Source: Pisolithus tinctorius
Lineage: Eukaryota; Basidiomycota; Agaricomycetes; Boletales; Pisolithaceae
Direction of reading: 5' to 3'
DNA: 64,000 nt
Assembly (NCBI GenBank): GCA_024663395.1
Contig: JANFAH010000018.1
Span: forward strand, 1,262,302 to 1,326,301
The position numbers were made by a program, and so were the translations under genes. Numbering within the stretch: position 1 is the first letter of the stretch; the number at the start of each line of letters is the position of its first letter. The notes under the pieces are model-generated. The model was given only the letters and a program-made list of their open reading frames with translations, was not told the origin of the DNA and made no database searches. This document shows positions 22,600-33,996 of this stretch, piece after piece.

Positions 22600-24960
22600 C
22601 TCGTTGATTAGTACCATAATCTGAAAAAGCGAGAAGTAGGACGGCGAAATGGGCGAACTATTGCGTACACACCGGTGAGGTATCACCTAGGGGAGGGAGA
22701 GGGGAGACCCTCGAGTGACAACAGCTGGGGGGATCAACACCAAGCTATGGCAGATGGTAGGGAACCTGCAGACGTATACCAGAAAAAGGAATCATGCCAT
22801 TTCGACCACCCAATCCAGAGCTATACCCAAAGTGGCTCACCACCCTCTGAATACAAAAACAGGCATATCTCGACAATGACTGCGCGGAACCGGATGAAAA
22901 AGGTATCCCAAGGAAGGGTTAAGCGAAGGGAACAAACTGCCCAAAAACCGAGAGGAGCGGCGGAGAAACGCGTGAGATATGATCTCAAGTCCTCAAAGGT
23001 GGGGAGAGGAGAGTCGCCTGAACAACAATGGCTGGGGGGATCAACACAAAACACTGGGAGATGGTAGGAAACACCTATAAGAGTGCAGAGAAAAGGGAAC
23101 CGCACTAACCTGACCATTCAGTCACGAGGTATGCACATAAGCATCGCACAGCACTCCTAACACGAAAACGGTCATATCTCTATAACAACCACACGGAATT
23201 GGATGAATGAGGCGTCCCCAGCGAGGGCTGAGTGAGGGAAACAAACGACCCGAAAGGCGAGAGAAACGGCATAGCAACACGCGAGATACGACGACGAGAC
23301 CTCAAGGGTGGGCCTTCCCACAAATATGCAAATAACTCTGGAACTGCTTGGCCTGTCAGGAAGATCCTATGATCAACAGGAAGCTATCGCCATCCTGCAA
23401 AAAAGCGAGAGACGCAGCACGACTTACATCTATTATATTTATGGCACACATATGGAGTGCATCACTGGTATTTTTTTTACTGCCTCGTCTACACCTAACG
23501 CTTCCCCCGACATTCCTAATTTGGAATACCGCCGGCATGTCACGTGATATATTGGGGGCGGTTGAGCTGGGACAGCTCTGCACGAAAGGCACACCATCGA
23601 GATCCTGGAGTCGTAGATCACGCAGTTCTGCGCCTTTCCTATCGCTTTTCGGAATGCTCGTTCCCCTCGCCGAGATCTCTCTGGGGAGACCTCTTTCGTC
23701 TAATTCCGTGCAGCCGTTGTTGAGATATCACCATTTTCGTGTTTGGAGGGCAGTGAAACATTTTCGTGTGTAGCTCAGGATCGGATGGTCCAATCATGGT
23801 GATTCCTTTTTCTCCGCGTTTATCTGCGAGTACCCTACCGCCTTCTTGAGGCTCGTGTTGATCACCCTAGCCGTTATCCTGAGGTTGTCACCCGCTTGTT
23901 CGCTTGCCCGGAGTTACCCCCATCATCTTGGGGCCGTATCTCGCTCGTTTCTCCGACGCGTCTCTCGCCTCTTTTCAGGATCATACTGCTCGATGACGAC
24001 TCCTTGGTGATGCCTGGATCATTCTGATTGGTGCATATGTTACAGAGATATTCGCATTTTTGTGGCAAGGCCCACCCTTGAGGTCCTCTTGTCGTACCTC
24101 ACACATCTCCGCGCCCCTTCTCTCGCTTTCTGAGCCACAAATCCCTCTCACTGACCCATTTTTGGGGAGCCCTTGTTCATCCAATTCCGTGCACTCGTTG
24201 TCAAGATACTCCCATTTTTCTGTTTGCAGGGTTTCAAGATGGTTTGGCATATAACTCAGGATTGGGTGATCCAATCGGTGGGTTTTCTCTTTCTCCCTGA
24301 TTTCCCTGGAGTCCTCTACTGCATCCCAGAGTTTCGTGTCAGTCACCCCAGCCATTGCCGTTCGAGGGTCACCTCACTCCTTCCCCCAGGACGTTATCTC
24401 GCATGTCTCATGCGTTTCACGGTTGTTCCTCTCGCGTTCTTTGGATTGTGCACTACTCATCGAAGGCTTTCCGATGGTGGATTGTACATCGCACTTGCTA
24501 CCACCGTTGCAGAGATATGCCTGTCTCCGTGCCGGTTAGGGAACTCGTCTTCGATCGATGGTCCCCCCTTTCCCGTCAACAACATCATGTATGTGACATC
24601 TCACCCATTCCTGGGCCCGACTTCTCACTTTTCGGGAGCTTGGTGCTCCTATTCTAGATCTTCTGAATGGTACTCTTTCCGTCGTCGTCGCTGCAGAACT
24701 TGTGGTGATATTCTTTTTTTTTTGGTGATGAGGACACCTTTAGACGGTTTTGCAGATATCTCAGGACAAGGAGTGTGGATTTCCTCTGTTCGTTTTGCGC
24801 CGTGCTCGTTGCATTCCCCTCTGCCATCACCTGGCATTTCGTGGCATTCTGAGCGGCCGTTGTCTGTCGATGTGTCGTTGTCTCGCCTCCCCTCTCATGA
24901 CCATGGGTTCTTGTGTAGTCGAGCTGCCTTCGGGTTGACTGGGACAGTCACACAACGAAT
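22600..24960. repeat. Diverged repeat array in inverted orientation
   Basis: Units carrying a GGAATTGGATGAA-type core with nearby ATATCTC and AACAA blocks occur on the plus strand near 22860-22990 and 23165-23300. The reverse complement (TTCATCCAATTCCGTG, TTGAGATATC) occurs near 23695-23745, 24170-24225 and, more weakly, 24300-24560. Units are about 220-300 bp and diverged. Orientation flips around 23430-23480. CpG content is normal, in sharp contrast to the adjacent desert. The frames inside are not supported as genes. Confidence 0.7.
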
Positions 24961-26187
24961 TTTGGAGAGTTAAGCAAAGTTTTAATGTAGTAGAAAATGT
25001 AAAGACTGTACTTGAAAATTAATTTGACAATTCTTCAAAGGCAAAACTTGAAGTTTTGTGAATGCCTCAATGTTTGCTGATACTTCAAGTTTATGCACAT
25101 GTATCGACAGCGTCAGAATGTCAATGTTAGCTTTAAGTTTGGTAGTGCTTCGAAGATGGGTGCGAACTTCCAATTTCATCTTCACATTACAACTTCAACA
25201 AAATATCAAGCTCAAGAATGGACTATATTCGTGTGTTGACCAAGGTTCCAAATGTGCACAAACAATAAATACCTCGGGATGAGGACGAAATGTGGATTGA
25301 AATGTAAAGTATGATGTATGGTTTATATGAATTGCCTGCTGGTTGCCCATTCATCACCCACGGTCGAGCTTTCTCCAAATGCGTCCAGGAGCGCCCAGAG
25401 GGCTTTGGTATATTAAAAGCATTGGTGTACTGCAAAAGTTGCGCACCACTTTTTAAGTTGCGCATTACTTGTGTGCTGGAGAAGACTGATTACCGGCATT
25501 GTAGGGTACCTGAGAATGGGAAGATGACGGGGTGTCCCTTTGGACAAAAGCATGTATAGAGGGTCGAACCGTGGGCAGAATAGAAAGTTGCAAAGAGCCG
25601 GTCGAGTACAGACCTCGTCTTGCTCACAACGTGTATTGTGAGTTTTATATCCACGCACGCGAACGTGAAGGAAAACAAAACCAGATGTTGCGTTCTGTAC
25701 AAAGATCTGACGTCAAGGAAAAAAAGTGACCAGGTAAGTGCGTGATGGATCGGGTACAACGGTGAAACGGTATGCCCAACTTCCCAATACTCGTCTGACT
25801 CGAATGCGTGCCATCGCGACCTCGACTGGCCAGCAATGCGTTTGTTGTATCCGCGGATGCGAAGCATCGCCAACGCTCATTTTGTTTCCTGACGCCTTAT
25901 CGTATACCAGTAAACTGTTGTCAGTAGCGTATCCACCTCGAATATGTTCAGCGCTCCTGCATCCTCACGGTCTCCGTTTGTCCAGCACCTCATTCAATTA
26001 GTAGCTTCTGTTCCCGCGTCGTACGAAATTCACCTTGTGCCTCATTCACGAATTCCCCTCGCTGACAGTCGACTGTTGGTCTCGTGTGGCGCAACTGTCG
26101 ATTCCCCCTCCACGCTCGGCGACTTCAACACGAACTCTCCTCTTCTACGCTCAGCGACTTCAATTCTACCCCTTCCCTGCCCCACCC
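24961..26187. other. Intergenic, no gene seen
   Basis: Contains only short frames. The 25.93-26.18 kb part is C-rich and probably the promoter and leader of the next gene. Confidence 0.4.
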
Positions 26188-26637
26188 ATGTCCCCCAACG
26201 CGTTCAAAACTCCCGACGGCGCTTCGACTCCCATTGACGTGCCCGAGACCGCTGAGGCAGTGACAGACGTGCTCAGGGATTTGTATAACTTGGTGGTATG
26301 TCTGCCATTCCGCTTGCGTACTAGTCCGTCGATATTGACTTGCCCCTAGAACTTTTCTCCCAACGGCTCGCCCCCCGAATGGGCTGCTCCTGCTGCCGTC
26401 GCCATGCCCTCCACCATCGACCCTGCTTTACTCTCCCTCGACGCTCATCCCCCTCCTGATATCCCAGCCGACAACGTTCCCGTCACCGAGACCGTTGCGC
26501 CTAACCCGGGCGTCGACTTCCATTCCATTCTAACTTTCCGCAATAGCCTTCAGGCCGCCGTCTACGCGCTGGACCGTTTCCTTGCCGAACAGGCTGTGTC
26601 CAAGAAGGTGCTTGGAAAGCGGAAGAGGGAGGACTAG
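26188..26637 (+). CDS. Small 131-aa protein with C-terminal nuclear-localisation-like tail
   Basis: Two exons, 26188-26295 and 26350-26637, with a 54-nt GT-AG intron in phase 0. The start MSPNAFKTPDGASTPIDVPE is preceded by a pyrimidine-rich leader. The protein has a short helix (TAEAVTDVLRDLYNLV), a Pro/Ala-rich linker, a second helix (FRNSLQAAVYALDRFLAEQ) and ends KKVLGKRKRED, a classical basic nuclear signal. No known family recognised. High CpG and third-position GC mark it as an ordinary host gene, unlike the repeats on both sides. Confidence 0.75.
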
Positions 26638-27149
26638 GCAATGGAGCAGGAACTGAATCGTGGTTTCTTCGCCTTTGAGGCTTCAACAGCCTTGTAGATC
26701 TTATATACACCCCATTTCCCTGTAGTTTCAACACTTCGTTGGTCAGAGCGGATCTCTGTCGTCGTATATAAAGGAATGAAATCTTTGTCCACCAACCGTG
26801 GATGGATGGAAGAACTTGATGCAGATAAAGGAGAAATGCGACAACGAAGAAGTGGTAGGCAAGCAGGAAGGCGACGAAGGGGCAATTCTGGATGGGGGTT
26901 AGTGGAGAACAAGTGCAGTACATTGATATCACCCTGAAACGAGGGGGGCGGGCCCACGAACGCAGTCCGACACCACAACGCCGCCGGTGAGAGAATGGTG
27001 CATATTCCACGCGTCGCCAAAGGATTGCACCTTCGTCAGTGCACCTACTACTTACCGCTTTGTTCCACAGCAGGGGGGAAAAGAGCTGGGCATGCGTCTG
27101 ATGTGATCTGTTCCAGAGTGGTTGCTAACAATATTAATCATGACTTACG
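26638..27149. other. Intergenic, no gene seen
   Basis: Probably 3' flank of the small gene; nothing recognised before the repeat copy begins. Confidence 0.4.
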
Positions 27150-27189
27150 TATCTCGTCAGCCATAACATCTCCATGCATGCCTCAACAT

Positions 27190-27837
27190 AGTTGACAGTG
27201 CCTTGCCCAAACATGTCCTTCATCACGATCATGGCCATAAGTCACAACAACTGAAGAGAAAATACGTACGAGTCTCTCCAGCGAGATAATCTCGCCAGCC
27301 TCCAGAGCCCGAAGCCTATCAGTATCATCAGTAGGAGATCACAATGATGCGTGGCGATGCTCACATGATCTTTTTCTCTTCGTCCACGGCTTTCGCCAGT
27401 TCAAGGCAATCACGAACAAATCTAAGCTTGATCCCGTAACTAACGACCTCCTACAACAGGATTCAGCCGCGAAGGCACAAAGGCAACTATAGATGTAGCA
27501 CACCGGCCGTACGCCACCTTGTATGGCCTTTCGAACATCGGGACAGATGAACTCATTCTATAATCAGTGGTCAGTGGTCAGCAAACATCTCGAAGGTTTC
27601 TCATTGTTTCCTCACAGCATTTGCAAGGGGGTTGCCCTCTGCAGCACGAATGGGGGGCGGAAGGGCGGGGACACCAGCACGAGTACTGGCGACGTTGGGC
27701 AGATGAACTGGAGTTCTGGGCGTAGACGGCAGACTGGACAGGTCTAAGAAAGTTTGGTTAGGACCACGAGAACGCAGGTTATACGGTGTGTAGCGCCTGA
27801 TGCCCTTGCGAGCCATACCGCGAGTGATGGGAGACAT
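27190..27837 (-). pseudogene. Broken copy of the 172-aa repeat gene
   Basis: Exon 1 is open from ATG at 27837 (MSPITRGMARKGIRRYTPYN), but the last exon lacks 16 bp found in both arms (the bases after CAGCCATAAC near 27167). That shifts the frame in the segment coding EACMEIAAGVIVMADEI. The intron near 27350 also differs. Otherwise as described for 47063-47802. Confidence 0.7.
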
Positions 27838-28667
27838 TGTGTAGTAGAGACGGAGAGGAGTGGTGAGGGTGGGGTCCATTTATACGAAGTATACTCACGT
27901 GCTCACCTGTGTTCATTGCAGAGAAAGAGTCTTCGTGCAGGTGAACTTCGGCTAGGCAAGATGCCATCGTGCCGATGACTCCAGAGCGGAGCCCAGTTGG
28001 GTAACACGGGTTCTTGATGGCGACACTGGCACCGAAGCTGGTTGGCGGTGCAAGCCTGTGCTCTACGGATAAAAAACATGAGCTCTCGAGCTCAGTGAGT
28101 GCAAACGCGCTGCTTCGAACTTGTGACATGCTATGACTCTCCAAATTCTAGTGATCGTCGCTTCGCCTCCAACTTCGATGTGGACACTTTCGAGTCCCAA
28201 CATGGGGTTGTGGTATGGTGGATAGATTGTAGACACGAAGTGGTGCCAAAGAGGCGCTTGGCAGCTGAAGGGAGTTTGCTATCCATCAATACCTTTCTGC
28301 TGAAAATCGTTGGCGGAGTTTGAGGACATGATAAGAGCCTCCTACCTAATAGTGCCAGCTTCGACTAGCGACACCCGAGTGGCGTGAATTTGCTGATGAG
28401 TCATCATGTCTTCGCTCGAACACAAAGGCGTCAGTTTCAGGAATCGTTCGTCCGGGCGAAATCGCATATCAGTTTTCAAGAAAACGATCAACCATAGGTC
28501 CAGGTCCAGGATCTTTCATATCGCTGCAGCAGCCCCGCTGACCATGGCTTTCATACTCGAGCAGGGCTTTCATGTCATGCAGTCGTCGTCGTCTTCTTCC
28601 AGGCTCGTCTGCCCTGTGCGCTTTAGAGATTAGGCTTACATAATAGCGATGTTCCTCTGACAAGCCA

Positions 28668-29105
28668 ATGGCGATTACTGTCGATTGGCCCAGCGGTTCT
28701 GGGGATGTCCGGGACGGAATGAAAGACAGTAGGTCCTCGCGAACCCATGCACTTTACTCCCGTTTTGGCTTCCACGAACCGTCCATTTTCAGATCAATAT
28801 GTGTGGCATTGAATCTCCCTGCCCGTCTTCTCGTGATCGAAAGACATGAAGCTATCGGGTGGGGCGTCGACTTTGTCCCGACGGTGACGACAGCGATATC
28901 TGACCAAACAAATGTTTTGGAACCGGGACTCATCACACCCGAATTTCAGGCCGTCGGTCGCTGGCCGGGATGCCACAAGATTCCGAAGCCGCCCTTGTGC
29001 GGAAACCTTCGTTACACTTACAAGCTGATATATGGGGCCTTGATTCCAGTCAAGTTGGTTTGGTATACCTCGCCGCTTTCATACCAGCTCTGGTCTGTCA
29101 GTTAA
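28668..29105 (+). CDS. 145-aa ORF of unknown function (copy 3)
   Basis: Same open frame as in the two arms, starting MAITVDWPSGSGDVRDGMKD and ending YQLWSVS, with the same predicted protein in all three copies although the DNA differs at some sites. No family recognised, no signal peptide or membrane segment. It ends about 0.5 kb from the truncated F-box gene, facing it. It may be a real gene or a conserved accident of recent duplication. Confidence 0.4.
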   Translation: MAITVDWPSGSGDVRDGMKDSRSSRTHALYSRFGFHEPSIFRSICVALNLPARLLVIERHEAIGWGVDFVPTVTTAISDQTNVLEPGLITPEFQAVGRWPGCHKIPKPPLCGNLRYTYKLIYGALIPVKLVWYTSPLSYQLWSVS

Positions 29106-29544
29106 ATCTCATCTAGCTGCACACCTTCTGACTTCTTGTGGCGCCGCCCATCGCCGGTTGGCCTAGTTGACCGAGTAGGAACAGACTACATTACGGTATC
29201 GAGCTGGCCGCCGTGTCACGGAACATGTAGGCAGTACGCAGCTTCTTTCTCAGCAGGGTCCAGGCTACCCTCACAATTCAGTTTTCCCAAGCTCTTGAAC
29301 GTTCGACTGCTAGAGGCTTTGGTTAAATACGACGACCAAGGGATTCGATACACTACATGCAACGAAATCCACAAAAATCGTGGCTGTCGCAGAGCGAATG
29401 TTATTTACTTTTCTTCTTCTTCATGCTTACTTCGTCGACGTATTATGAGACAAACACTATAAATATTTACTGTGAACTGATAAGCACGAGAAAAAATCAC
29501 CGCGTTGTGGACTGCCCGGGGGGCGGGTGTATTATCAACAGTGG

Positions 29545-29737
29545 TCAAGCACAACTTCTACCGCTGGGTAAGTATCGAACAACGCTACCTGTATAACGGT
29601 TAAGTGACCCCACAAAACTCGCGTCAACTGTCAGAACAACTGAGCGCAGACATGGTAAAAGGGTACGGCAATCAAAACCATGAGGTCCAGGTCCAGGAGA
29701 GTGGGTAGGATGCTGCAGAAGCGCATCTAATAGGCTA
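29545..29737 (-). pseudogene. Truncated 3' end of the F-box gene
   Basis: The minus strand carries the last ~60 codons of the 543-aa F-box protein (HSPGPGPHGFDCRTLLP onward) fused to unrelated sequence at the copy boundary, with a frame change after SLNRYT. The rest of the gene is absent. Confidence 0.75.
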
Positions 29738-30390
29738 GTATGATGAGTCACGAGGATGTCTAGTCGTGCAACCAGAGTAATAGCAAGAGTTGATACCAAA
29801 TTACAGATCGTACGATTTTTAATATGATGCGTGATGGACAGAATGGTAGATTTTGGGAACTATGAGACCGTTACTCCTGCAAATGATGGACTGGTGGAGG
29901 TAGATCAAGGAAGGAGCGAACTGCTGACCGCAGCCAATCCACCATCGCCACAGCTACATCACGAATAAAACTTCTCGCTGTAAGAAGGACGAGGCATCCC
30001 TCTGATGCCAACCATAACCCAAGCGACAGCACTATATATGCCACATTTCGTACCTAAATAGTGTTAGTGTTTGGGTTTGTGTGAATGGGAATCAACCACG
30101 CGTACAAAATTGATGATGCCCTCACAAATCTCTCCCCACGGGATATGCAGCCACATTAACCGTACGGCGGCAAAAGCGGCGGCGGCCCATAGTATGGTGA
30201 ACACTACTGCTAACGCTACGCGCCCATAATCACTCAAATCCATAGAGAAACAGTACGACCTCCAAAACAGTAAGTCGAGTGAACCCAAACACAACTTACA
30301 ACGGTAAGAAAACATAACGAACCATCAACCGATGCCAGAATTCTTCAAGGAAATCGACATCCGAAGAAAAGGCTGTGAAGTCCAGATTAA
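29738..30390. other. Intergenic; possible C-terminal exon of the WD40 gene
   Basis: The minus strand 30265-30067 encodes a strong hydrophobic segment (VALAVVFTILWAAAAFAAV) after an AG acceptor. It could be a membrane-anchor exon of the WD40 gene upstream. Otherwise nothing recognised. Confidence 0.4.
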
Positions 30391-31732
30391 TTACATCCAA
30401 CGTGAGTCAGGAAGGTACGAACCGATGTCTGCCTTCCAAATTTTAATATAGGTGCCCTGCCCTTTCAACGCAGATCCGACTGCAATATAGTTCCATGCAC
30501 CCTGTTGATAAGTCTGTAGGGATGTCGGCCACCACATCACAAACAAGAAATAGGATGTCTCATTATGCCTACCGCTACAGCTTGCATAATGTCACCTAAA
30601 CCGGCGTGGTCAACACTTGAACCGAGTAATCTCACTCAAGCACTTACCACCATGCGGGAGAACCTGATACAAATCCTTCGAATCCATGTTCCATACACGG
30701 ACATTTCCGGTGATCGCACCCGAGACCACAGCTCGCCCTCCATGCAGAAATGAAATTGACGAAGGGCATTGTACATCGCACTCTGCCTCAAGGTCCCATT
30801 TCCAGATGGCCTTCTTGCTACCTAATTTGTAAAGACAAAGACCATCTTGCAGAGTGTTTACAACAAGGACATTCATGTCATGGTGAATGGCGGAGCTCGC
30901 ACTGTTGTGACATTGAGATATACAAATGTGCACGCCCCGTGCACCTGAAAAACTCACATTTGAGAAATTGAGGGGGGCTTGACGTGCCATGTAATGGTCT
31001 TGTCAACGATATTCCACTGCCCTGAAAGCCTCGGCATGATCTGAAACGACTATCTCCGCACGGTACTTACACTATACCATGGTTGAGGTAGGACACGATA
31101 AGCTTGTGGCCGCCACGAATAAAGTGAAGGGCACGCGGTCGGATACGTGAGTCATTCTCAGTGTATTTGGCCTCGACTTTAGGCGGCGGAGGTAACCTAG
31201 TTGCAGCAGTATATTCATCTGCAGATTTTAACTGGACTGAGAAGCGTAGGATTCTTGGTAGTCACCCACCTTGATTATCACCAGCGGTGATATTAACTTG
31301 GTTGCCGACACCTATTGCCCAGAGATTCGCGCTTGCGTCAATGTCCATACAGAAAACAGGAGCTTTGACACCCAGACGGATAACCTTCTTTTCAAATCCA
31401 CTCTGAGGAATTTATCACCGTTGGTTGATTATGATGACTCCGAAAGAGGTTACTGTCACTTACGGGTCTGAAATCACTCATGGATAGCACCGAAGCCATC
31501 TTCGCAGCCGCATATCAAGGTCTCTTCTCGAGTGGGATGCCAATGGAGGATATTGATGGCGCTATCGAATACAACGCTGAAAGAGAAAAGAGCCTTTGTG
31601 CACGCTCCATATACAGACGGAGTGGTCTGAAGAACCACTCGCGAGATATTTCCCACAGGGAGAAAAGGCAACGGTGTTCACGGAATCGCCATGTTCACCG
31701 ACTAGGGTCTTGTGCTCGACATATGCTGGCAT
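30391..31732 (-). CDS. WD40-repeat protein
   Basis: The start is ATG at 31732 (MPAYVEHKTLVGEHGDSVNT). Exon 1 ends at 31464; exon 2 runs from about 31402. Further exons cover 31230-31080, 31013-30955 and 30903-30650, with the last ones before 30391, all with GT-AG junctions. WD repeats are visible: HGDSVNTVAFSPCGKYLASG with SDHSVCIWSV, INILHWHPTREETLICGCED, and GGRAVVSGAITGNVRVWNM. These form beta-propeller blades used as protein-binding scaffolds. The reading ends near GTYIKIWKADIG with a stop at 30391. Alternatively it splices into a membrane-segment exon at 30265-30067, which would make it membrane-anchored. Partner unknown. Confidence 0.75.
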
Positions 31733-32399
31733 TGTAGTGGTTTTCCAAAGAACAAAGCCCACGGCAGGCCTGGGAGTTCCATGACACGTCACGTGTTGAT
31801 TTGCACATCCCTGCCATGTTTTTCCCAATCACGGGTGGATTTTTCGTACCCTACCGCGTTTTCACTACGAAAAGTTAAATCACTAAAATTCAACCCGTAA
31901 ATCACTTTTGCTGAGTGTCGGAACAGCTGAAGCACAGTGTCTGTCATGGAACTTCAGTGTCATATTGTGACGCTGAAGTGTCCATTTGGCTTACTAAAAA
32001 GTGTTAAGGTCATTGAAATAAAGGTCTCCTCGTCATTGAAAATGGTGTCTATTTCATTCAATATAAATGACAGCTTCAAGTGGAGTGACGTGCGCTAGAA
32101 ATGGTGGTAATGCATGTGGAATAAATACCCTATGCGTGAGATGTGACTGAACTTGCGCCGCAGTAACGAGGTAGGAAATAGGAGGGAGCTTACCTGTAGT
32201 GTGCAGATCTACCGCGGGAGGAGAGGTTTTTCAAGCGTGGTGAACCCCTCGTCGTCCAGCGTAAAATCCGCCTGTGGTGTCAAGCACAGGGTAGGCTTCC
32301 ACAAGGGAATTCGTCTCGAGCTCTACTAGGGGTGTCAAGGGGAGCAGGAAGAGGGTTGGTATGTGGCAGGGATGCGAACCTGTTGGCGGCTCCAGATGG
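31733..32399. other. Intergenic, no gene seen
   Basis: Upstream of the WD40 gene. Short frames only. Confidence 0.4.
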
Positions 32400-32642
32400 T
32401 TATTGCGGGCAACGGGCGGGAGAGTCCAGTGGTGGATCTTCGGCCTGCGAAGGTGTCAAGGAAGCAGACGGCGCAGTATAGAAGGGCAGAGGTGGCGATA
32501 ACGGAGGGGATTCAAATGGATTGTCTCGCAGAGGGCGACGGAACAAAGGACTTGCAGGGGCAGTCAAATTTATATGGTTCGGAGGCACAATGGGCCTAGC
32601 AGAGAATGAGGAGGAACGACTTGAGAGCTCCGAGGTTGACAC
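32400..32642 (-). CDS. Possible first exon of a Ser/Pro-rich protein
   Basis: Open frame starting MSTSELSSRSSSFSARPIVP, rich in Ser and Pro, typical of a disordered N-terminus. Downstream on the minus strand (32400-32210) another frame reads TPQADFTLDDEGFTTLEKPL, which could be a second exon, but no clean intron joins them. Family not recognised. Confidence 0.3.
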   Translation of the reverse strand: MSTSELSSRSSSFSARPIVPPNHINLTAPASPLFRRPLRDNPFESPPLSPPLPFYTAPSASLTPSQAEDPPLDSPARCPQ

Positions 32643-33996
32643 CTACGTTGACAAGCGGGAGCGTTGGATATCGACAAGAGACGCTGCTTGACCCATGAAT
32701 ACCATTCAAGCGAGCGGGAGAATAACAACACAGGAACACAAACTTTGGCAGAGGCCCGCTTTAAAGGCCTCAGGCGTTCCCCGATGAAGAAGTACGAGTA
32801 TGAATGACAAGAGGAGGATAGACTGCAAACGAATCAGTGATTTCGATGATGCAAGCAGTCTGTTTAGAATACCCGCCAGTAGTAGCACCAGCAGTTAGCG
32901 CAGCAAGTCTTCACCGGTCAACGTGACACGAGTTTGATGTCATACTTGGGGGTGAGGACTGACGAGAAATCATCACTATTAGCTTTGAAAAGTAGGCTTG
33001 TGCCAGTTCCAGACAGACGGCAAACACCAGATACTGCGAGTAAAAAAATTCGTGATCAAAAGGGGAAGGAAGCACACACAATGCCCGTTCCGAGGACAGG
33101 AAGTCGGACGACCCGAGGCAAGAGCGAGACCCAAAATTGAGGGGAAAAAAAATGATTCCAAAAGCGGGCAAGCCAGACGACGCCAACAGGGAATTCACAG
33201 CACGTTTTCGTGTGTCGTTTTCGTGCGTTTTCGTTTTGTTTTCGTTGACCGAGTAATTAGGCCGAAAACAGCAGCTTGCTTTGATATCCCTGCGTTTTGG
33301 CTTCGTTTTGGCGGTTTCCGAGGTTTGAATAAGTGTAAATAAACGGAAATGATGGCTGGCAGGCTGAGTCAGCAGTGGCGCCTGTGAAAACGTCCAAGTG
33401 CCATTTTCATATCGTTTTCGAGTAATAGTTGTAGTGTTCATCGCAGTCATCTTCATCATCGAGGGCTTCTAAGTGCCAGCGGGCATTTTCAGTCGTCCAT
33501 AGTTTATCGCTGACTTAGCATACACGATATCTACTGGAAACTTAGTCTATGCACGTGACCTGACCTACTCCCATTCTCTACTGAAGTGCACCAGACGTTG
33601 GCAGAGCACGAGTGCGCGACTGAACCTGACATGTCTTTTGCCTCCGACATGAAACTCCGATGTGTGACTGCATGAACAAGGTAAGGAGCGCGTCGTGCCC
33701 TACAACGTAGGGAACGAGACTGGCATGTAAGAGCCTGACAAGCGACGATGAGTGTGAGGGAATTAAAGTTGTCCTGGGTTTGAATTTCGGATATTGCCTC
33801 GGAATACACCGACACTCAGGCCCGGCTGCTGTACCAGCAGATCGATACGCAGGTACTTCCAGGATCGTCTTACTTAGCCATTATGGACCGTGCTCATATG
33901 TTCCCAGTAAATTTTGTACAGAAAGTAAGCTAGGCGAATTACATATCAGGCTTCATAATCGTCAGGGCTTCTTGCTTCCTCTTCGCCCTCCCCCTG
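32643..33996. other. Intergenic, no gene seen
   Basis: A T/G-rich stretch with repeated TTTTCGT phrases lies at 33200-33310. Long minus-strand frames here lack gene-like composition. Confidence 0.4.

Larger units (their letters stand above)
27150..29737 (+). repeat. Third, internally deleted copy of the large repeat
   Basis: 27150-28105 matches 53145-54100 and 28265-29737 matches 60240-61685 of the right arm, in the same orientation. The intervening ~6.1 kb (Ser/Asp-rich gene, most of the ATPase pseudogene, 148-codon ORF) is missing and replaced by ~160 bp of unrelated sequence (28106-28264). The copy stops inside the F-box gene at about 29737. It differs from both arms at positions where the arms agree (for example CCCGACGG here, CCCAACGG in both arms near 60837), so it split off before the arms duplicated. 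Confidence 0.93.

Noticed and set aside
23348..24973. 141- and 266-aa frames in the inverted repeat array
   Set aside because: They run through repeat units in both directions and show no domain or codon pattern.
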